Origin: Paenibacillus oryzisoli
GTDB lineage: Bacteria > Bacillota > Bacilli > Paenibacillales > NBRC-103111
Direction: 5' to 3'
Length of the DNA: 64,000 bases
Assembly (NCBI RefSeq): GCF_001653565.1
Contig: NZ_LYPB01000094.1
Span: forward strand, 83,529 to 147,528
In this document: one piece after another, positions 1-8,994 of the stretch
How positions within the stretch are numbered: position 1 is the first letter of the stretch
How the letters are laid out: each line of letters starts with the position of its first letter
Translations under genes and position numbers: made by a program
Notes under the pieces: generated by a model
Database searches by the model: none
What the model was told of the DNA's origin: nothing
The model's input: only the letters and a program-made list of their open reading frames with translations

Positions 1-3000
1 ATTCCAGAAGCATTCGTAACGCCGAATTCTTTCCAACCCCCGTCATAGTAGGATACGACACCGCCACTGATGGCATTTCCGCTGCTGTCTTTAAATTGGA
101 CACGTACCTCATCAGCCACGGGTGGCGGATCCTGCAACACGATTTTACCGTATTGACTTACGTTTTTCGTACCGCCAATCCCACTGGCCCACTCCAAATA
201 TCCAAGCCGACCGTTGCCATTGTTATTATTGACAAGCAGTGAGACAAAGATGGGTTTCGTCGTATCCAGCATGTAAGGATATAATTCTGACCACGCAATA
301 TGAACTTTGTAGGTTTTCTTGCCGCTTTGGGAACTGTCGACGAGCATGCTGCCGTTCTGAACGAACTGACCGGCAGGCGTCCAGTTGGATGGCAAATCCC
401 CTCCAATATACGGCACAGTTCCCTTGTAGAGGACAGGACCGTTAGCCGTCAATGCGGCTTGGAATTCCACTTGGGCCCCGACCATGCCGACTCCTGACGT
501 ATCAAGGCCAAATTGAATACTGTCACCGATATAATAATTACCTTTGGAATCGTTGGGTACGAAGCTGGCATCCGTTACCTCTATCACGAGATCGAGTCCA
601 TCATTGGCCGCCCCCACTGCAGCTCGAGCTGCAAACTCTGTGGGTTGTTCGGAAGTCAAGCTTTTGAATTCCCAATTGTCGTTAATCCAATGGATCTCCG
701 TGCTCAACGCACCTGTGGTACGGTCAAACAAATTGCTCTTACTGCCAGCTGCGATGGGAACATTGGTGTTTTGTTGGGCTTTTTCATAGTCGGATAACAG
801 GACATTTTGCGTCGAAGTCAATCCAGCAAGATAAGAGGCATTCACGTTGCTGATGTAATACATTTTGTTCGGTTTCACTTGCAGCGTAGGAGCTGCTTCC
901 TCTTTACCGCCGATCCAATCGCGAACTACGGTGTTGCTTGTAAAAGCACTAGCAAGTGCTGGCTCGATTGCACCCGCATTCTCATCCTCGGACCATACCA
1001 CGAGAATCGGCGATCCATCACTTTCGAAATAGACAGCTTTCTGATTTCCGCTCAGTGCGTATTCAGCCTTGTAGACAATATGATTTCCTAGTGTTTCAAT
1101 AAATCGATGCATGACCACAGATCCTAGTCTCGGCTCTAGCTTCGGCTTCTTGCGGAATAATCCAGAAGATTCCGTAAACCAGCCTTCTTTATTAGCGAAT
1201 GGTATAGCTTCGATTTCCGTATTATTCACCATGTCAAAATAGGCGATTTGTTCGACCCCATTTTTCATCTGGTACATATAGTCGTATAGCATATTTCTTG
1301 CAAGTACGGGCTCTGATTGGATAGTTGTTGTTTCCGAAGCATTGACGAGTCCTGCATGGGTCTCGGAAGACACCCAAGGCTTCGAAGGTACATTGTATCT
1401 TTGATCATAGGCCTGGTACTCTTTAGGATCGGGTAGCTTCCCATGAAGCGCCAACTTATCATAATAGTTCGCTCCGCCAAGACGCAGCAATTCATTATAG
1501 AAAGGCAAATATCGACGGCCGCCCATGCCTCCGATCCAAATTTCAGAATTCGGCTGAACACTTTTAATCGTCTCATATCCGGTACGCAGCAATTCCACGA
1601 ACTTCTCCGGTGTATCCTGCCAGAAAATACTTCCGCCTTTCAAATGAGGTTCATTCCATACTTCCCATTTGGTAATCCGATCGCCATATCGCGCGACAAG
1701 CGCCCGCAGGAAATTAGCAAAATCATTCATGTCGGTTGGGGCGTAAGCCGCATACCCAGGAACGCCGATATAAACGTTTGTATCATCCGAGGAGGACGCC
1801 CACTTCGGTGTAAACACAATGTTGCCGATGATGTCCATGCCAGTACTTTGCAATTTATTGACATGTGCATCAAGCATTTCCCATTTATACACACCACGAC
1901 TCGGTTCAATGGCCATGCTCGTATCGCCGAATTGCCCTCCCCATGGGATCGTATGAATTCTCGCAAAGTCAAAACCAATTAAATCTGCGAGGTCTATTGC
2001 TCTTAAATCACTAAAACCATTGCTAAATCCAAACAGCGGATTACGATCCGCTTTGCTTATGGATTGACTTTCTACGACAGCCACGGACGTTCGATTACGT
2101 ACAAATTCTGCTGCCGTTTTCTTCGGATTAGAAAAGATCCGGTACGATTGTTGGAGCGGAAGCGTACCCGTAATCCCTTGTTTCGTATAGTCAAAAGCGA
2201 TTTCGTAGTAGCCTTCGTGACTAGGTGTCCAACTCCAACCCGCTGTCAGTAAGGTTGACCGATCTACCGTAACTTGCCCAACAACCTGATTATCCGTATC
2301 ATACACTGTCCCCGTCAACGTTTGCACGGAAGTGGGCAGCTGATCTTGGATACCCTTGAACACCACGTTTTGGCCGATCCTCCACCAGTTTGCAAAGACG
2401 TCTGCCGCCAGTGGGAAATACTCAACGGACTGCATGCTAACGTCGTCATAATACAGTGTTCCTGCATTCGGGATGTCCTGTAATTTCGTTGTCGCTACAT
2501 TCACCTGAACTTGATTCGTTCCTGCTGGGAACTGACTATTATCTATCGTAAATGAAATATCCGTCCACGACGTGCTGCTCAAAGTTGGCGTGTTAGCTTG
2601 ATCTATCTTGAGGAAGGTACCATCTTTAAAATAACTGATGAACACCCACGCGCCATTCCCTGCGTAATCAGCCGATTTCTTGGCTTTTACGGAAATCTTA
2701 ATGGTTTGCATACCATTGTCGATCGGAATCATTTTGGATGAAAACCCTGCGGCTCCTGTACTTGTTGAGTTGATATATACCGCACTCGTGCCGCTGTTGA
2801 CCGTTGCCGTCGTAGTGCCCATATCCACTCCGCTTGCCCCGCTCCATGAAGTAGAGTTCCAACTAATAGGGACAAGTTTGGTTCCACTTGATTTCGTTTC
2901 TTCAAAACCAGGATTCGCTACATCATAATAGCTCGTGGTAATGACATTAGCCACATTGCTCGCAGAAGAAAGATTGCCCGAACCATCTTTCGCTTTCACC

Positions 3001-4841
3001 GTAAACGCATATCCACTATAGGCTTCGAGACCTGTAACCGTATAGGTCACCCCGGTGACGGTTGCTACTAGCTTCGTACCATCGTTAATCTCGTAGCCTG
3101 TTACGCCCCCATTGTCGGTTGACGGGTCCCAGGTGAGCGTGACACTCTTCATCTTAATGTCGGATGCCGTTACGTTAGTTGGGGCTGTCGGCGGCTGAGT
3201 ATCGTTAGTCACGTAAGCCTGGCTTGCTGGGGATTCATTTCCCGCTGCATCGACGGCCTTCACGGTAAACGTATAACTATTGGCTGCGATCAGGCCACTT
3301 GCCGTAAAGGTTAAACCTGTCACAGTCCCCACCAACACTGTGTCTTTATAAATTTTGTAGCCCGTCACCCCGATATTATCGTTCGAGGCATTCCAAGCCA
3401 AGTCAACACTTCCTGCCGTCTGACCTACGGCGTGGAGATTCGATGGCGCGCTTGGCGCTGCCGTATCAGGAATTAATTCGATCGCAGCGTCATCATAATA
3501 CAGCGTTCCTTGCTGGCTAGCACTGCCGCCACGCAGCGTCGCTAGATTCAACTGCAAATTATTCGTTCCTGCAGGCAGGGCAGCGGTATTCACAGTCACC
3601 GAAATCTCTTTCCATTCACTACTGCTCAGCGCCACACTTGGCGCAACAATAGTACCAAGAAAGGATCCATTTTTCGCATAACTGAAGAAAACCCACGCAT
3701 CATTGCCGACATAATCGGCCGACTTCTTGACCTTCACCGTCGCTTTAATTTGCATGTTATTGTCAATCGTCATCGTCTTGGACACCCAACCTGCGGCGCC
3801 TGCATCCACTGCGCTAATATACAGGGCGTTAGTTCCGCTATTGGCCTCAAGCGTCGTTACCCCTGTATCCACCGGCGTCGTTCGCGACCATAAGTTCGAA
3901 TTCCAATTGACAGGAACAAGCTTATTTCCACTTGGCGTCGTGATCTCAAACCCAGGATTGGCGATGCTTACTACAATCGGCGTGCTCAGACTTACAGCGT
4001 TGCTGGACACAGATAGATTGCCCGCCGCATCTTTCCCTTTTACAGTAAACGTATAATTGGTACCCGCGTTGAGAGCGCTTACGGAATACGTTAACCCTGT
4101 CGTGGATCCAATCAGCGTTGTACCGTTGTAAACTTCGTACCCTTGAATGCCAACGTTATCCGTTGAGGCGTTCCATGCAAGAGTAACACTCGTCGCCGTT
4201 TGACCCGTAATGGCAAGATTAGTTGGAGCTGTTGGCGCCTCCATATCCAGCAGTTCCATCGTTACATCGTCGTAATAGAGTGTTCCGGCGTTGCTTGCAC
4301 TGCCTGCTTTCGATGTCGCTAAGTTCAACCAGAGCATATTCGTTCCCACTGGAAACTGACTGCTGTTGACGGTTAACGTAATCTCTGTCCACTCTGTACT
4401 GCTTACTGTGGTCATATTGGATGAGGTTATTCCAAGGAAACTACCACTATTTCCATAGCTGATAAAAACCCAAGGATTATTGCCGGCATAATCTCCCGAC
4501 TTCTTCACTTTCACTGTAGTCTTAATCGTTTGAGCACTGCCGTCAACCGGAATGGCTTTGGATGTCCAACCCGCAGCTCCAGCATCCGTTGCACTAATTG
4601 AAAGTGATTTTGTCCCGCTGCTGTACACGGCTGTCGTTACGCTAGTATCCACGGGAGTCGTTCTACTCCATAAAGACGCGGTCCAATTCGTCGGTATCAG
4701 TTTCATTTGACTCGCTGTTGTTTCTTCGAACCCGGGATTAAGTACATTAATAAAACTTGCTGCCTGAACGCGCGTTGACATCGCTGGAAACAATGCAACC
4801 AACATCGTGCAAAGTAACAGCCATACGACGGTCTTCCTCAT
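1..4841 (-). CDS. Giant secreted modular glycosidase (clan GH-A), 3' end outside window
   Basis: At least 1613 residues, open through the left edge. ATG at 4841 follows a GAGGAGGGG ribosome site. A signal peptide (MRKTVVWLLLCTMLVALF..., cut near VQA-AS) predicts secretion. Order of modules: CBM-like 1 (about 33-198), FnIII (198-290), CBM-like 2 (294-457), two FnIII (458-635), CBM-like 3 (640-805), Ig-like linker (to 920), GH-A barrel (930-1250), beta region, CBM9-like domain (about 1365-1560), then a new domain cut by the edge. The WEVWNEP motif gives the predicted acid/base Glu near 1064, and VSSETHAG gives the predicted nucleophile Glu near 1160. The family resembles GH39/GH5-like beta-glycosidases; the substrate is unknown. 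The three CBM-like modules are close copies of each other, each starting NPGFE. The reading frame was followed to the edge without a stop in the parts translated. Confidence 0.85.
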   Translation of the reverse strand, partial: MRKTVVWLLLCTMLVALFPAMSTRVQAASFINVLNPGFEETTASQMKLIPTNWTASLWSRTTPVDTSVTTAVYSSGTKSLSISATDAGAAGWTSKAIPVDGSAQTIKTTVKVKKSGDYAGNNPWVFISYGNSGSFLGITSSNMTTVSSTEWTEITLTVNSSQFPVGTNMLWLNLATSKAGSASNAGTLYYDDVTMELLDMEAPTAPTNLAITGQTATSVTLAWNASTDNVGIQGYEVYNGTTLIGSTTGLTYSVSALNAGTNYTFTVKGKDAAGNLSVSSNAVSLSTPIVVSIANPGFEITTPSGNKLVPVNWNSNLWSRTTPVDTGVTTLEANSGTNALYISAVDAGAAGWVSKTMTIDNNMQIKATVKVKKSADYVGNDAWVFFSYAKNGSFLGTIVAPSVALSSSEWKEISVTVNTAALPAGTNNLQLNLATLRGGSASQQGTLYYDDAAIELIPDTAAPSAPSNLHAVGQTAGSVDLAWNASNDNIGVTGYKIYKDTVLVGTVTGLTFTASGLIAANSYTFTVKAVDAAGNESPASQAYVTNDTQPPTAPTNVTASDIKMKSVTLTWDPSTDNGGVTGYEINDGTKLVATVTGVTYTVTGLEAYSGYAFTVKAKDGSGNLSSASNVANVITTSYYDVANPGFEETKSSGTKLVPISWNSTSWSGASGVDMGTTTATVNSGTSAVYINSTSTGAAGFSSKMIPIDNGMQTIKISVKAKKSADYAGNGAWVFISYFKDGTFLKIDQANTPTLSSTSWTDISFTIDNSQFPAGTNQVQVNVATTKLQDIPNAGTLYYDDVSMQSVEYFPLAADVFANWWRIGQNVVFKGIQDQLPTSVQTLTGTVYDTDNQVVGQVTVDRSTLLTAGWSWTPSHEGYYEIAFDYTKQGITGTLPLQQSYRIFSNPKKTAAEFVRNRTSVAVVESQSISKADRNPLFGFSNGFSDLRAIDLADLIGFDFARIHTIPWGGQFGDTSMAIEPSRGVYKWEMLDAHVNKLQSTGMDIIGNIVFTPKWASSSDDTNVYIGVPGYAAYAPTDMNDFANFLRALVARYGDRITKWEVWNEPHLKGGSIFWQDTPEKFVELLRTGYETIKSVQPNSEIWIGGMGGRRYLPFYNELLRLGGANYYDKLALHGKLPDPKEYQAYDQRYNVPSKPWVSSETHAGLVNASETTTIQSEPVLARNMLYDYMYQMKNGVEQIAYFDMVNNTEIEAIPFANKEGWFTESSGLFRKKPKLEPRLGSVVMHRFIETLGNHIVYKAEYALSGNQKAVYFESDGSPILVVWSEDENAGAIEPALASAFTSNTVVRDWIGGKEEAAPTLQVKPNKMYYISNVNASYLAGLTSTQNVLLSDYEKAQQNTNVPIAAGSKSNLFDRTTGALSTEIHWINDNWEFKSLTSEQPTEFAARAAVGAANDGLDLVIEVTDASFVPNDSKGNYYIGDSIQFGLDTSGVGMVGAQVEFQAALTANGPVLYKGTVPYIGGDLPSNWTPAGQFVQNGSMLVDSSQSGKKTYKVHIAWSELYPYMLDTTKPIFVSLLVNNNNGNGRLGYLEWASGIGGTKNVSQYGKIVLQDPPPVADEVRVQFKDSSGNAISGGVVSYYDGGWKEFGVTNASG

Positions 4842-4999
4842 AAATACATCCCCTCCTCGATCTCATTTGGACTCTCAAAAGCGCTTTCCATGATTCACTT
4901 CCCATTATTGATGGATTACACGGATAATTATAAGCCGAATGAGGTAGCCATCGAAACGAGACGATTTATACATCGTTATCCGATTTTAACCTTTTTGAC

Positions 5000-5034
5000 A
5001 AAAAAAAGCCGACAACGCGATTATCGCTGCCAGC
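5000..5034 (-). terminator. Rho-independent terminator of rhodanese gene
   Basis: On the minus strand a stem of about 10 pairs (with G-U pairs) is followed by eight T residues, 20 nt after the rhodanese stop codon. Confidence 0.75.
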
Positions 5035-5053
5035 TTTCCCTATACTATTCTTT

Positions 5054-5455
5054 CTAAGCGCCGCCACTGCTTTGCTGTGTCACACTACCCTTCCACGCCA
5101 TCATACCGCCCTTCAGATGAGCCAACTCGCTCCACCCATTCTTGCGAAGAACTCGTGCAGCTTGCTTACTTCTCATGCCACTTCGGCAGTACAAATAGAG
5201 GGGACGATCCTTCGGAATCTCACTCAACCTTCTCCCCAACGAGGATAAAGGGATATTCACCGCTCCTGGAATGTAACCTTGCTTCACTTCACCAGGCTCA
5301 CGCACATCAATGAGATGATGCTTGTCCTTACTCGTGGCCTCTTGAAATTGATCGGATGATAAATTACGCAGCCCTTTGACACCCGCAAACCGAGAATAGA
5401 AGAAAAACACGATAAAACCGAGTGCCACAATATTGAAAATCATATTACTGTCCAT
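5054..5455 (-). CDS. Membrane-anchored single-domain rhodanese
   Basis: 133 residues. One N-terminal membrane segment (about residues 5-21, IFNIVALGFIVFFFY) is followed by a rhodanese fold with LIDVREPGEV and the active-site loop CRSGMRS, whose Cys would carry the persulfide. Family role: sulfur transfer or persulfide handling at the membrane; the acceptor is unknown. ATG at 5455 follows AAAGGGGAA. It lies 26 bp downstream of a decayed sulfur gene on the same strand and probably shared its promoter, which carries CstR/CsoR-like operators. Similar to Bacillus YtwF/YqhL-type proteins. Confidence 0.85.
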   Translation of the reverse strand: MDSNMIFNIVALGFIVFFFYSRFAGVKGLRNLSSDQFQEATSKDKHHLIDVREPGEVKQGYIPGAVNIPLSSLGRRLSEIPKDRPLYLYCRSGMRSKQAARVLRKNGWSELAHLKGGMMAWKGSVTQQSSGGA

Positions 5456-5481
5456 AAGTTCCCCTTTCTTGAAGCCTGTCT

Positions 5482-5702
5482 TTATCTGCTTTTAACTAAC
5501 AATTCCACAGCTTGCATCACAATTTTACTAGTGTCTCTGCCCGCTTCCTGCTCCTCTTTAATACAGTTCTCCAAAGCTGTCTACCTTCGATTTTCCAGTC
5601 TGCATAGTCGGTTTCGTTCCGCACATCCAGAATAAAAGTAGGTGCCTGATTCAGTACTCTACGAGCTAGTTGAGCGGCATCCATACCTTGCAATTGATTC
5701 AT
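5482..5702 (-). pseudogene. Chimeric remnant: rhodanese-like N-terminus joined to another gene's 3' end
   Basis: ATG at 5702 has a good GGAGGGAAG site and opens with MNQLQGMDAAQLARRVLN then FILDVRNETDYADWKIEG, the start of a rhodanese or MBL-rhodanese protein. After about 41 codons the similarity ends and the frame runs to a stop at 5517 through unrelated residues. In another frame the next stretch reads TALENCIKEEQEAGRD...VMQAVELLVKSR and stops at 5482, which looks like the C-terminus of a different protein. I infer one deletion that fused two adjacent genes of a sulfur operon out of frame. The catalytic loop is gone, so the product should be inactive. Confidence 0.6.
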
Positions 5703-5746
5703 CGTCTTCCCTCCGTTAGTAAGTATTTCATTCATATACACCGTTA

Positions 5747-5835
5747 TATACCCCGCCGGGTATATAACTAGCAAAAAAAAGAGACTGCAATAATATTTGA
5801 CTTTACCCGTTCGTCACGCATACCCCCATAGGTAT
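5747..5835 (-). promoter_or_regulatory. Pair of CstR/CsoR-like operators upstream of sulfur genes
   Basis: Site 1 (5747-5764) is a perfect TATACCC-N4-GGGTATA palindrome. Site 2 (5820-5835) is ATACCC-N4-AGGTAT with one mismatch. GC-rich centres flanked by ATACC/GGTAT are typical of CsoR-family operators, including the persulfide sensor CstR that controls rhodanese/MBL genes. Site 1 would lie between a possible -35 TTGCTA and -10 TATATA of the minus-strand promoter, which suits repression. No csoR/cstR gene is in the window. Confidence 0.6.
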
Positions 5836-5882
5836 ATAAGAACTAAACAAACTTATCCACTTTTCGTCAATCCTCTTACGAT

Positions 5883-5910
5883 TTGCTCAATTAGCTGGAC
5901 GTCGTATAAT
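5883..5910 (+). promoter_or_regulatory. SigA-type promoter of the DCC gene
   Basis: TTGCTC (5883-5888), 16-nt spacer, perfect TATAAT (5905-5910), 48 bp before the ATG at 5959. Confidence 0.7.
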
Positions 5911-5958
5911 TAGAGTAGCTTCCTCCAACAACTGTGGCGACCAAAGGAGACATCCACC

Positions 5959-6372
5959 ATGTCAACTCATATTGATCAGCACGCTGTTATTTTGTTTGAC
6001 GGAGTTTGCCTACTCTGCAACAGCGCGGTGCAATTCATCCTGCGAAATGACCCGAATGGCGTGTTTCGCTTCGCTTCTCTCCAGTCGGAGACGGGGCAAC
6101 GACTGCTCGCCGAGCACAAGCTGCCGCTAGATCAACTCAGCACCATTGTGCTGATCGAAGACGGCCGCTCTTATACGCGCAGCTCAGCCGCATTGCGTAT
6201 ATCACGGCGTTTGCGTGGTGCCTGGCCACTCGCCTACGCGGCAATCGTGATTCCGGCTCCGATCCGCAACCTTGGATACAGCTTCATCGCTCGCAATCGC
6301 TATCGCTGGTTTGGCAAGACCGAGCATTGCATGCTGCCGAAGCCGGAACATAAGGGGCGGTTTCTGGATTGA
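5959..6372 (+). CDS. DCC-family thiol-disulfide oxidoreductase-like protein (YuxK type)
   Basis: 137 residues. The diagnostic N-terminal motif VILFDGVCLLCNSAVQF contains the DxxCxxC signature of the DCC (DUF393) family, followed by FRFASLQSE. Family members are thioredoxin-like in fold and predicted to be thiol-disulfide oxidoreductases; the partner is unknown. ATG at 5959 follows AAAGGAGA. It is monocistronic, on the plus strand, with its own promoter and no clear terminator before the repeat cluster at 6513. Length is normal for the family. Confidence 0.88.
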   Translation: MSTHIDQHAVILFDGVCLLCNSAVQFILRNDPNGVFRFASLQSETGQRLLAEHKLPLDQLSTIVLIEDGRSYTRSSAALRISRRLRGAWPLAYAAIVIPAPIRNLGYSFIARNRYRWFGKTEHCMLPKPEHKGRFLD

Positions 6373-6401
6373 GCTGTGCCCCGTCCATCAACCATAACGA
6401 C

Positions 6402-6427
6402 AAAAAGGGTTAAGCTTCGCTTACCCC
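6402..6427 (-). terminator. Possible terminator read from the minus strand
   Basis: A GGGTAAGC/GCTTAACCC stem with one bulge and a TTCG-like loop is followed on the minus strand by TTTTT. The nearest minus-strand gene ends 314 bp upstream (6741). Confidence 0.4.
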
Positions 6428-6512
6428 ATAACCGAAAACATATAAATTCTGGCATGTCAGAATAAGCAGCCACGCCGTCCTTCATCTGCCTACTTTCTCT
6501 ACCTATCCCCAA

Positions 6513-6696
6513 TAGTCCGAAATAACCGAACTAATTCCTTTGTCGCTATCCTGGATACTCCAATAGTCCGAATTAGCCGAACTAAATCCCCTCAAATGAC
6601 CTCTGCATCCGAAAAATGGTCATTTAGTTCGGTAAAATCGGACTACGCACGCTTTTACGCTCGAAATCCCCGATTTAGTTCGGAAATATCGGACTA
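6513..6696. repeat. Four-motif 51-bp-phased intergenic element, type II motif
   Basis: Two copies of TAGTCCGAAnTANCCGAACTAA at 6513 and 6564 (51 bp apart) are followed by two inverted copies at 6622 and 6673 (51 bp apart). The element covers most of the 368-bp gap between 6372 and 6741. No ORF, promoter or IS end was seen. The geometry matches the type I elements at 24663, 37081, 57911 and 63637, although the motif differs. Confidence 0.75.
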
Positions 6697-6740
6697 CACT
6701 CACTATCAGCATCTTGCACCCCATTCTGAATACGTAAGAC

Positions 6741-7538
6741 CTAAGTCTCCTGTTTACGTATACGTAGACTGCCGAACATCCAGCAGCATAGGCTCAGGCT
6801 GCCCATCTGAAAGCTGTGATGCAGCAGCTTAGCGTTCCGTGAAGCATCGCCTGCGCCCATTGCAATGAGCAATGGTGCAAAATGCTCCGGCGTCGGAACC
6901 GCCTCCCGCGCATGTGGCGCGCGTTCGTCGTAGCGAATCAACGCCTCCACGTTCCAAGTTTCTAGTTGCTCCGCTAGCCACTCATCGAATTCCACTGCCC
7001 ATAACTGCGGTACCGGATTGTTCTCATCCAGCTTGCTCAGGTTGTGAACCGTTCCGCCACTGCCAATCATCAGCACTTGCTCCTCCCGCAGGGGACCCAA
7101 CGCGGCACCAATTCGGTAATGCTCCTCAGCTGTTAATCGCGGATTAACAGAAAGTGTCACAACCGGAATCTGCGCGTGGGGGTACATAATCGAAAGTGGC
7201 GCCCACACCCCATGATCCAAGCCTCGCCTGTCATTCAACTCACAGCGTATGCCCTCTTGCTGGAGCAACTGCTGAATATGGAGACTTAGGGGAAGATCCC
7301 CTTTGGCCGGATAGTTAATGTCATAAAGTTCTTCTGGGAATCCTGAGAAATCGTACATCATCTCCGGCTCGACAGCCGAGCTAATCTTCTGCACGGGGCT
7401 TTCCCAATGTGCACTGAACACAACGATAGCTTTCGGCTTGGGCAGCGACATCGCAAGTCTTTGCAAAAACTCCGTATACGCATGGGACTCCATCGCCAAA
7501 CTCGGTGAGCCATGTGCAATAAAAAATGCAGGCAGCAC
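6741..7538 (-). CDS. DODA-type extradiol dioxygenase (LigB superfamily, YgiD-like)
   Basis: 265 residues from GTG at 7538, chosen because GGGAGGGGGCGG lies about 10 nt upstream and VLPAFFIAHGSPSLAMES is the usual family N-terminus; an upstream ATG at 7571 lacks a site. Conserved elements: FIAHGSP (metal-binding His), VFSAHWES (His), GLDHGVWAPLSIMYP (His), IGSGGTVHNL. Bacterial homologues such as YgiD cleave 4,5-DOPA with a single metal ion; the physiological substrate here is unknown. The C-terminus (about 20 residues, LSLCCWMFGSLRIRKQET) looks less conserved than the rest. Confidence 0.85.
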   Translation of the reverse strand: MLPAFFIAHGSPSLAMESHAYTEFLQRLAMSLPKPKAIVVFSAHWESPVQKISSAVEPEMMYDFSGFPEELYDINYPAKGDLPLSLHIQQLLQQEGIRCELNDRRGLDHGVWAPLSIMYPHAQIPVVTLSVNPRLTAEEHYRIGAALGPLREEQVLMIGSGGTVHNLSKLDENNPVPQLWAVEFDEWLAEQLETWNVEALIRYDERAPHAREAVPTPEHFAPLLIAMGAGDASRNAKLLHHSFQMGSLSLCCWMFGSLRIRKQET

Positions 7539-7668
7539 AGCACCGCCCCCTCCCAACCAAATCATTGCCAATTATCTACATTATTCTCGAATCTGCGAAA
7601 ATAAAACCATGCCACACGCGCCTTGGAAGAAGTCCTCTGTGCTCCAACCCATCCTTGCTACGTCGCCC

Positions 7669-8613
7669 TCACTTACCATTCACAAATTGCTCAATTCCAT
7701 CCGCAATGCCTATGGCAAGCTTCTGTTGATACGCCGCTTCCGACATCAGCTCGTCCTCTTCGGGATTCGTCATGAACCCGATCTCCACGAGCGCGACGGG
7801 TACTTTCGACCAGTTGAAGCCGCTCAAATCATCTCGCGCCGATAAGCCACGTCCCTTCGAACCCGTCGCTTGCTGCATACCAGCTAGAAGAAAACCTGCT
7901 GCTTGCTTACTTTCCGCTGCGATCGGCTTAACAGCCGGTTGCGCAGCAGATGGGTACAAGACCGAAAACCCTTTCGTACTTGCTGAGGCATCACCATCTG
8001 CATGTATCCGTACAACCAGCGCAGCTCCTGCCTCATTCGCCATATCCGCACGCTGCTTGTTGCTAATATCCACGTCATGCGTCTCGCGCGTCATCGCTAC
8101 GTTGATCCCTCGCCTCGTCAGCTCGTCTTTCAGTAGCAAGGATACCTCCAGATTAAGCACATACTCTGGCTTCTTTGTACGTACCCCAACCGTTCCTGAG
8201 CTAACTTTGGCCTTCGTTTCCCGCGTATCTGGCCCGACCTGCTCAGGCCCATTATTGCCAACCCGCTGATGTCCCGGGTCGATCATGACGAGCTCCTTGC
8301 CCTTAGGGACACTTGGCAACGCGGTTGGAGCAGCCGCCTTCGTTGGTGTCGGCTTCGTCTCTGGCGTTGCGACTGGCGTCGGAGCCGCTGTCGGGGCTGG
8401 TGTTGGTGCAGCTGTAGCTGCCGCCGGCACCTCGGTTGGCGCAGCCATTGCCTGCGCTGCTGTCGCCTGCGTAGCCGTCACCTGCGGCGAAGCGCTCTGC
8501 ACAGCCTGCGGCGTAAGCACTGCCGCGGGCACTGGCTGGTTATCTCCACAACCAGCCAACACAGCAACAAGCGATATGACAACCGAGAGTATGCGCATTC
8601 TTTTGTAACCCAT
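7669..8613 (-). CDS. Lipoprotein N-acetylmuramoyl-L-alanine amidase (Amidase_3)
   Basis: 314 residues from ATG at 8613, preceded by GAAGAAGGGGAA; the 28 codons upstream lack support. The N-terminus MGYKRMRILSVVISLVAVLAGC has a lipobox (VLAGC), so the protein is a membrane-anchored lipoprotein. An Ala/Pro/Thr-rich linker (about 30-100) leads to the Amidase_3 domain: VMIDPGHQR, NLEVSLLLKDELTRRG, VVRIHADGD and VALVEIGFMTNPEED supply the Zn ligands and catalytic Glu. It would cut the amide bond between MurNAc and the stem peptide during wall turnover or spore development. Single gene. Confidence 0.9.
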   Translation of the reverse strand: MGYKRMRILSVVISLVAVLAGCGDNQPVPAAVLTPQAVQSASPQVTATQATAAQAMAAPTEVPAAATAAPTPAPTAAPTPVATPETKPTPTKAAAPTALPSVPKGKELVMIDPGHQRVGNNGPEQVGPDTRETKAKVSSGTVGVRTKKPEYVLNLEVSLLLKDELTRRGINVAMTRETHDVDISNKQRADMANEAGAALVVRIHADGDASASTKGFSVLYPSAAQPAVKPIAAESKQAAGFLLAGMQQATGSKGRGLSARDDLSGFNWSKVPVALVEIGFMTNPEEDELMSEAAYQQKLAIGIADGIEQFVNGK

Positions 8614-8712
8614 CAGGAATTCCCCTTCTTCTCTATACTCACTCTGTATAAAAACATCCACCATTCGCGAAACTACTACTACCATGCTTCTCCACATTTG
8701 GGAGGTTCCTCT

Positions 8713-8841
8713 ATGCAGTCACTTTGGCATTATTTCACTGATCACTGGCTGTCGATTTCATTAGTTATTGGTGCGTTATTGGCGTGCTATTTCGTCTACA
8801 AGAACAGAAGTAAATACATTCGTGGCTGGGATAAAAAGTAG
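8713..8841 (+). CDS. Small single-pass membrane protein, 42 residues
   Basis: ATG at 8713 has a strong GGGAGG site 9 nt upstream, divergent from the amidase. The product starts MQSLWHYFTDHW, has one hydrophobic segment (about residues 12-28, LSISLVIGALLACYFVY) and ends with a basic tail KNRSKYIRGWDKK, predicting Nout-Cin topology. No known family was recognised. The longer frame beginning at 8269 is a shadow of the amidase. Confidence 0.6.
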   Translation: MQSLWHYFTDHWLSISLVIGALLACYFVYKNRSKYIRGWDKK

Positions 8842-8994
8842 CAGAAAATATCCCACTCCTTCACCGGCGGCGGCGTTTAACCAGTGATCGCACCAGTTAG
8901 TCACTACGAATGCACGCCCCCTTGGCCGATAACAACTAGTGTCACTTGAGTGCATGAACTAGCCATGCCGGCCAGTGCTGTATTTGAGACCTCT

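Noticed and set aside
8269..8841. 190-codon plus-strand frame over the amidase linker
   Set aside because: Arg/Cys/Ser-rich shadow of the Ala/Pro-coding linker. Only its last 42 codons, with their own ribosome site, are kept as a gene.
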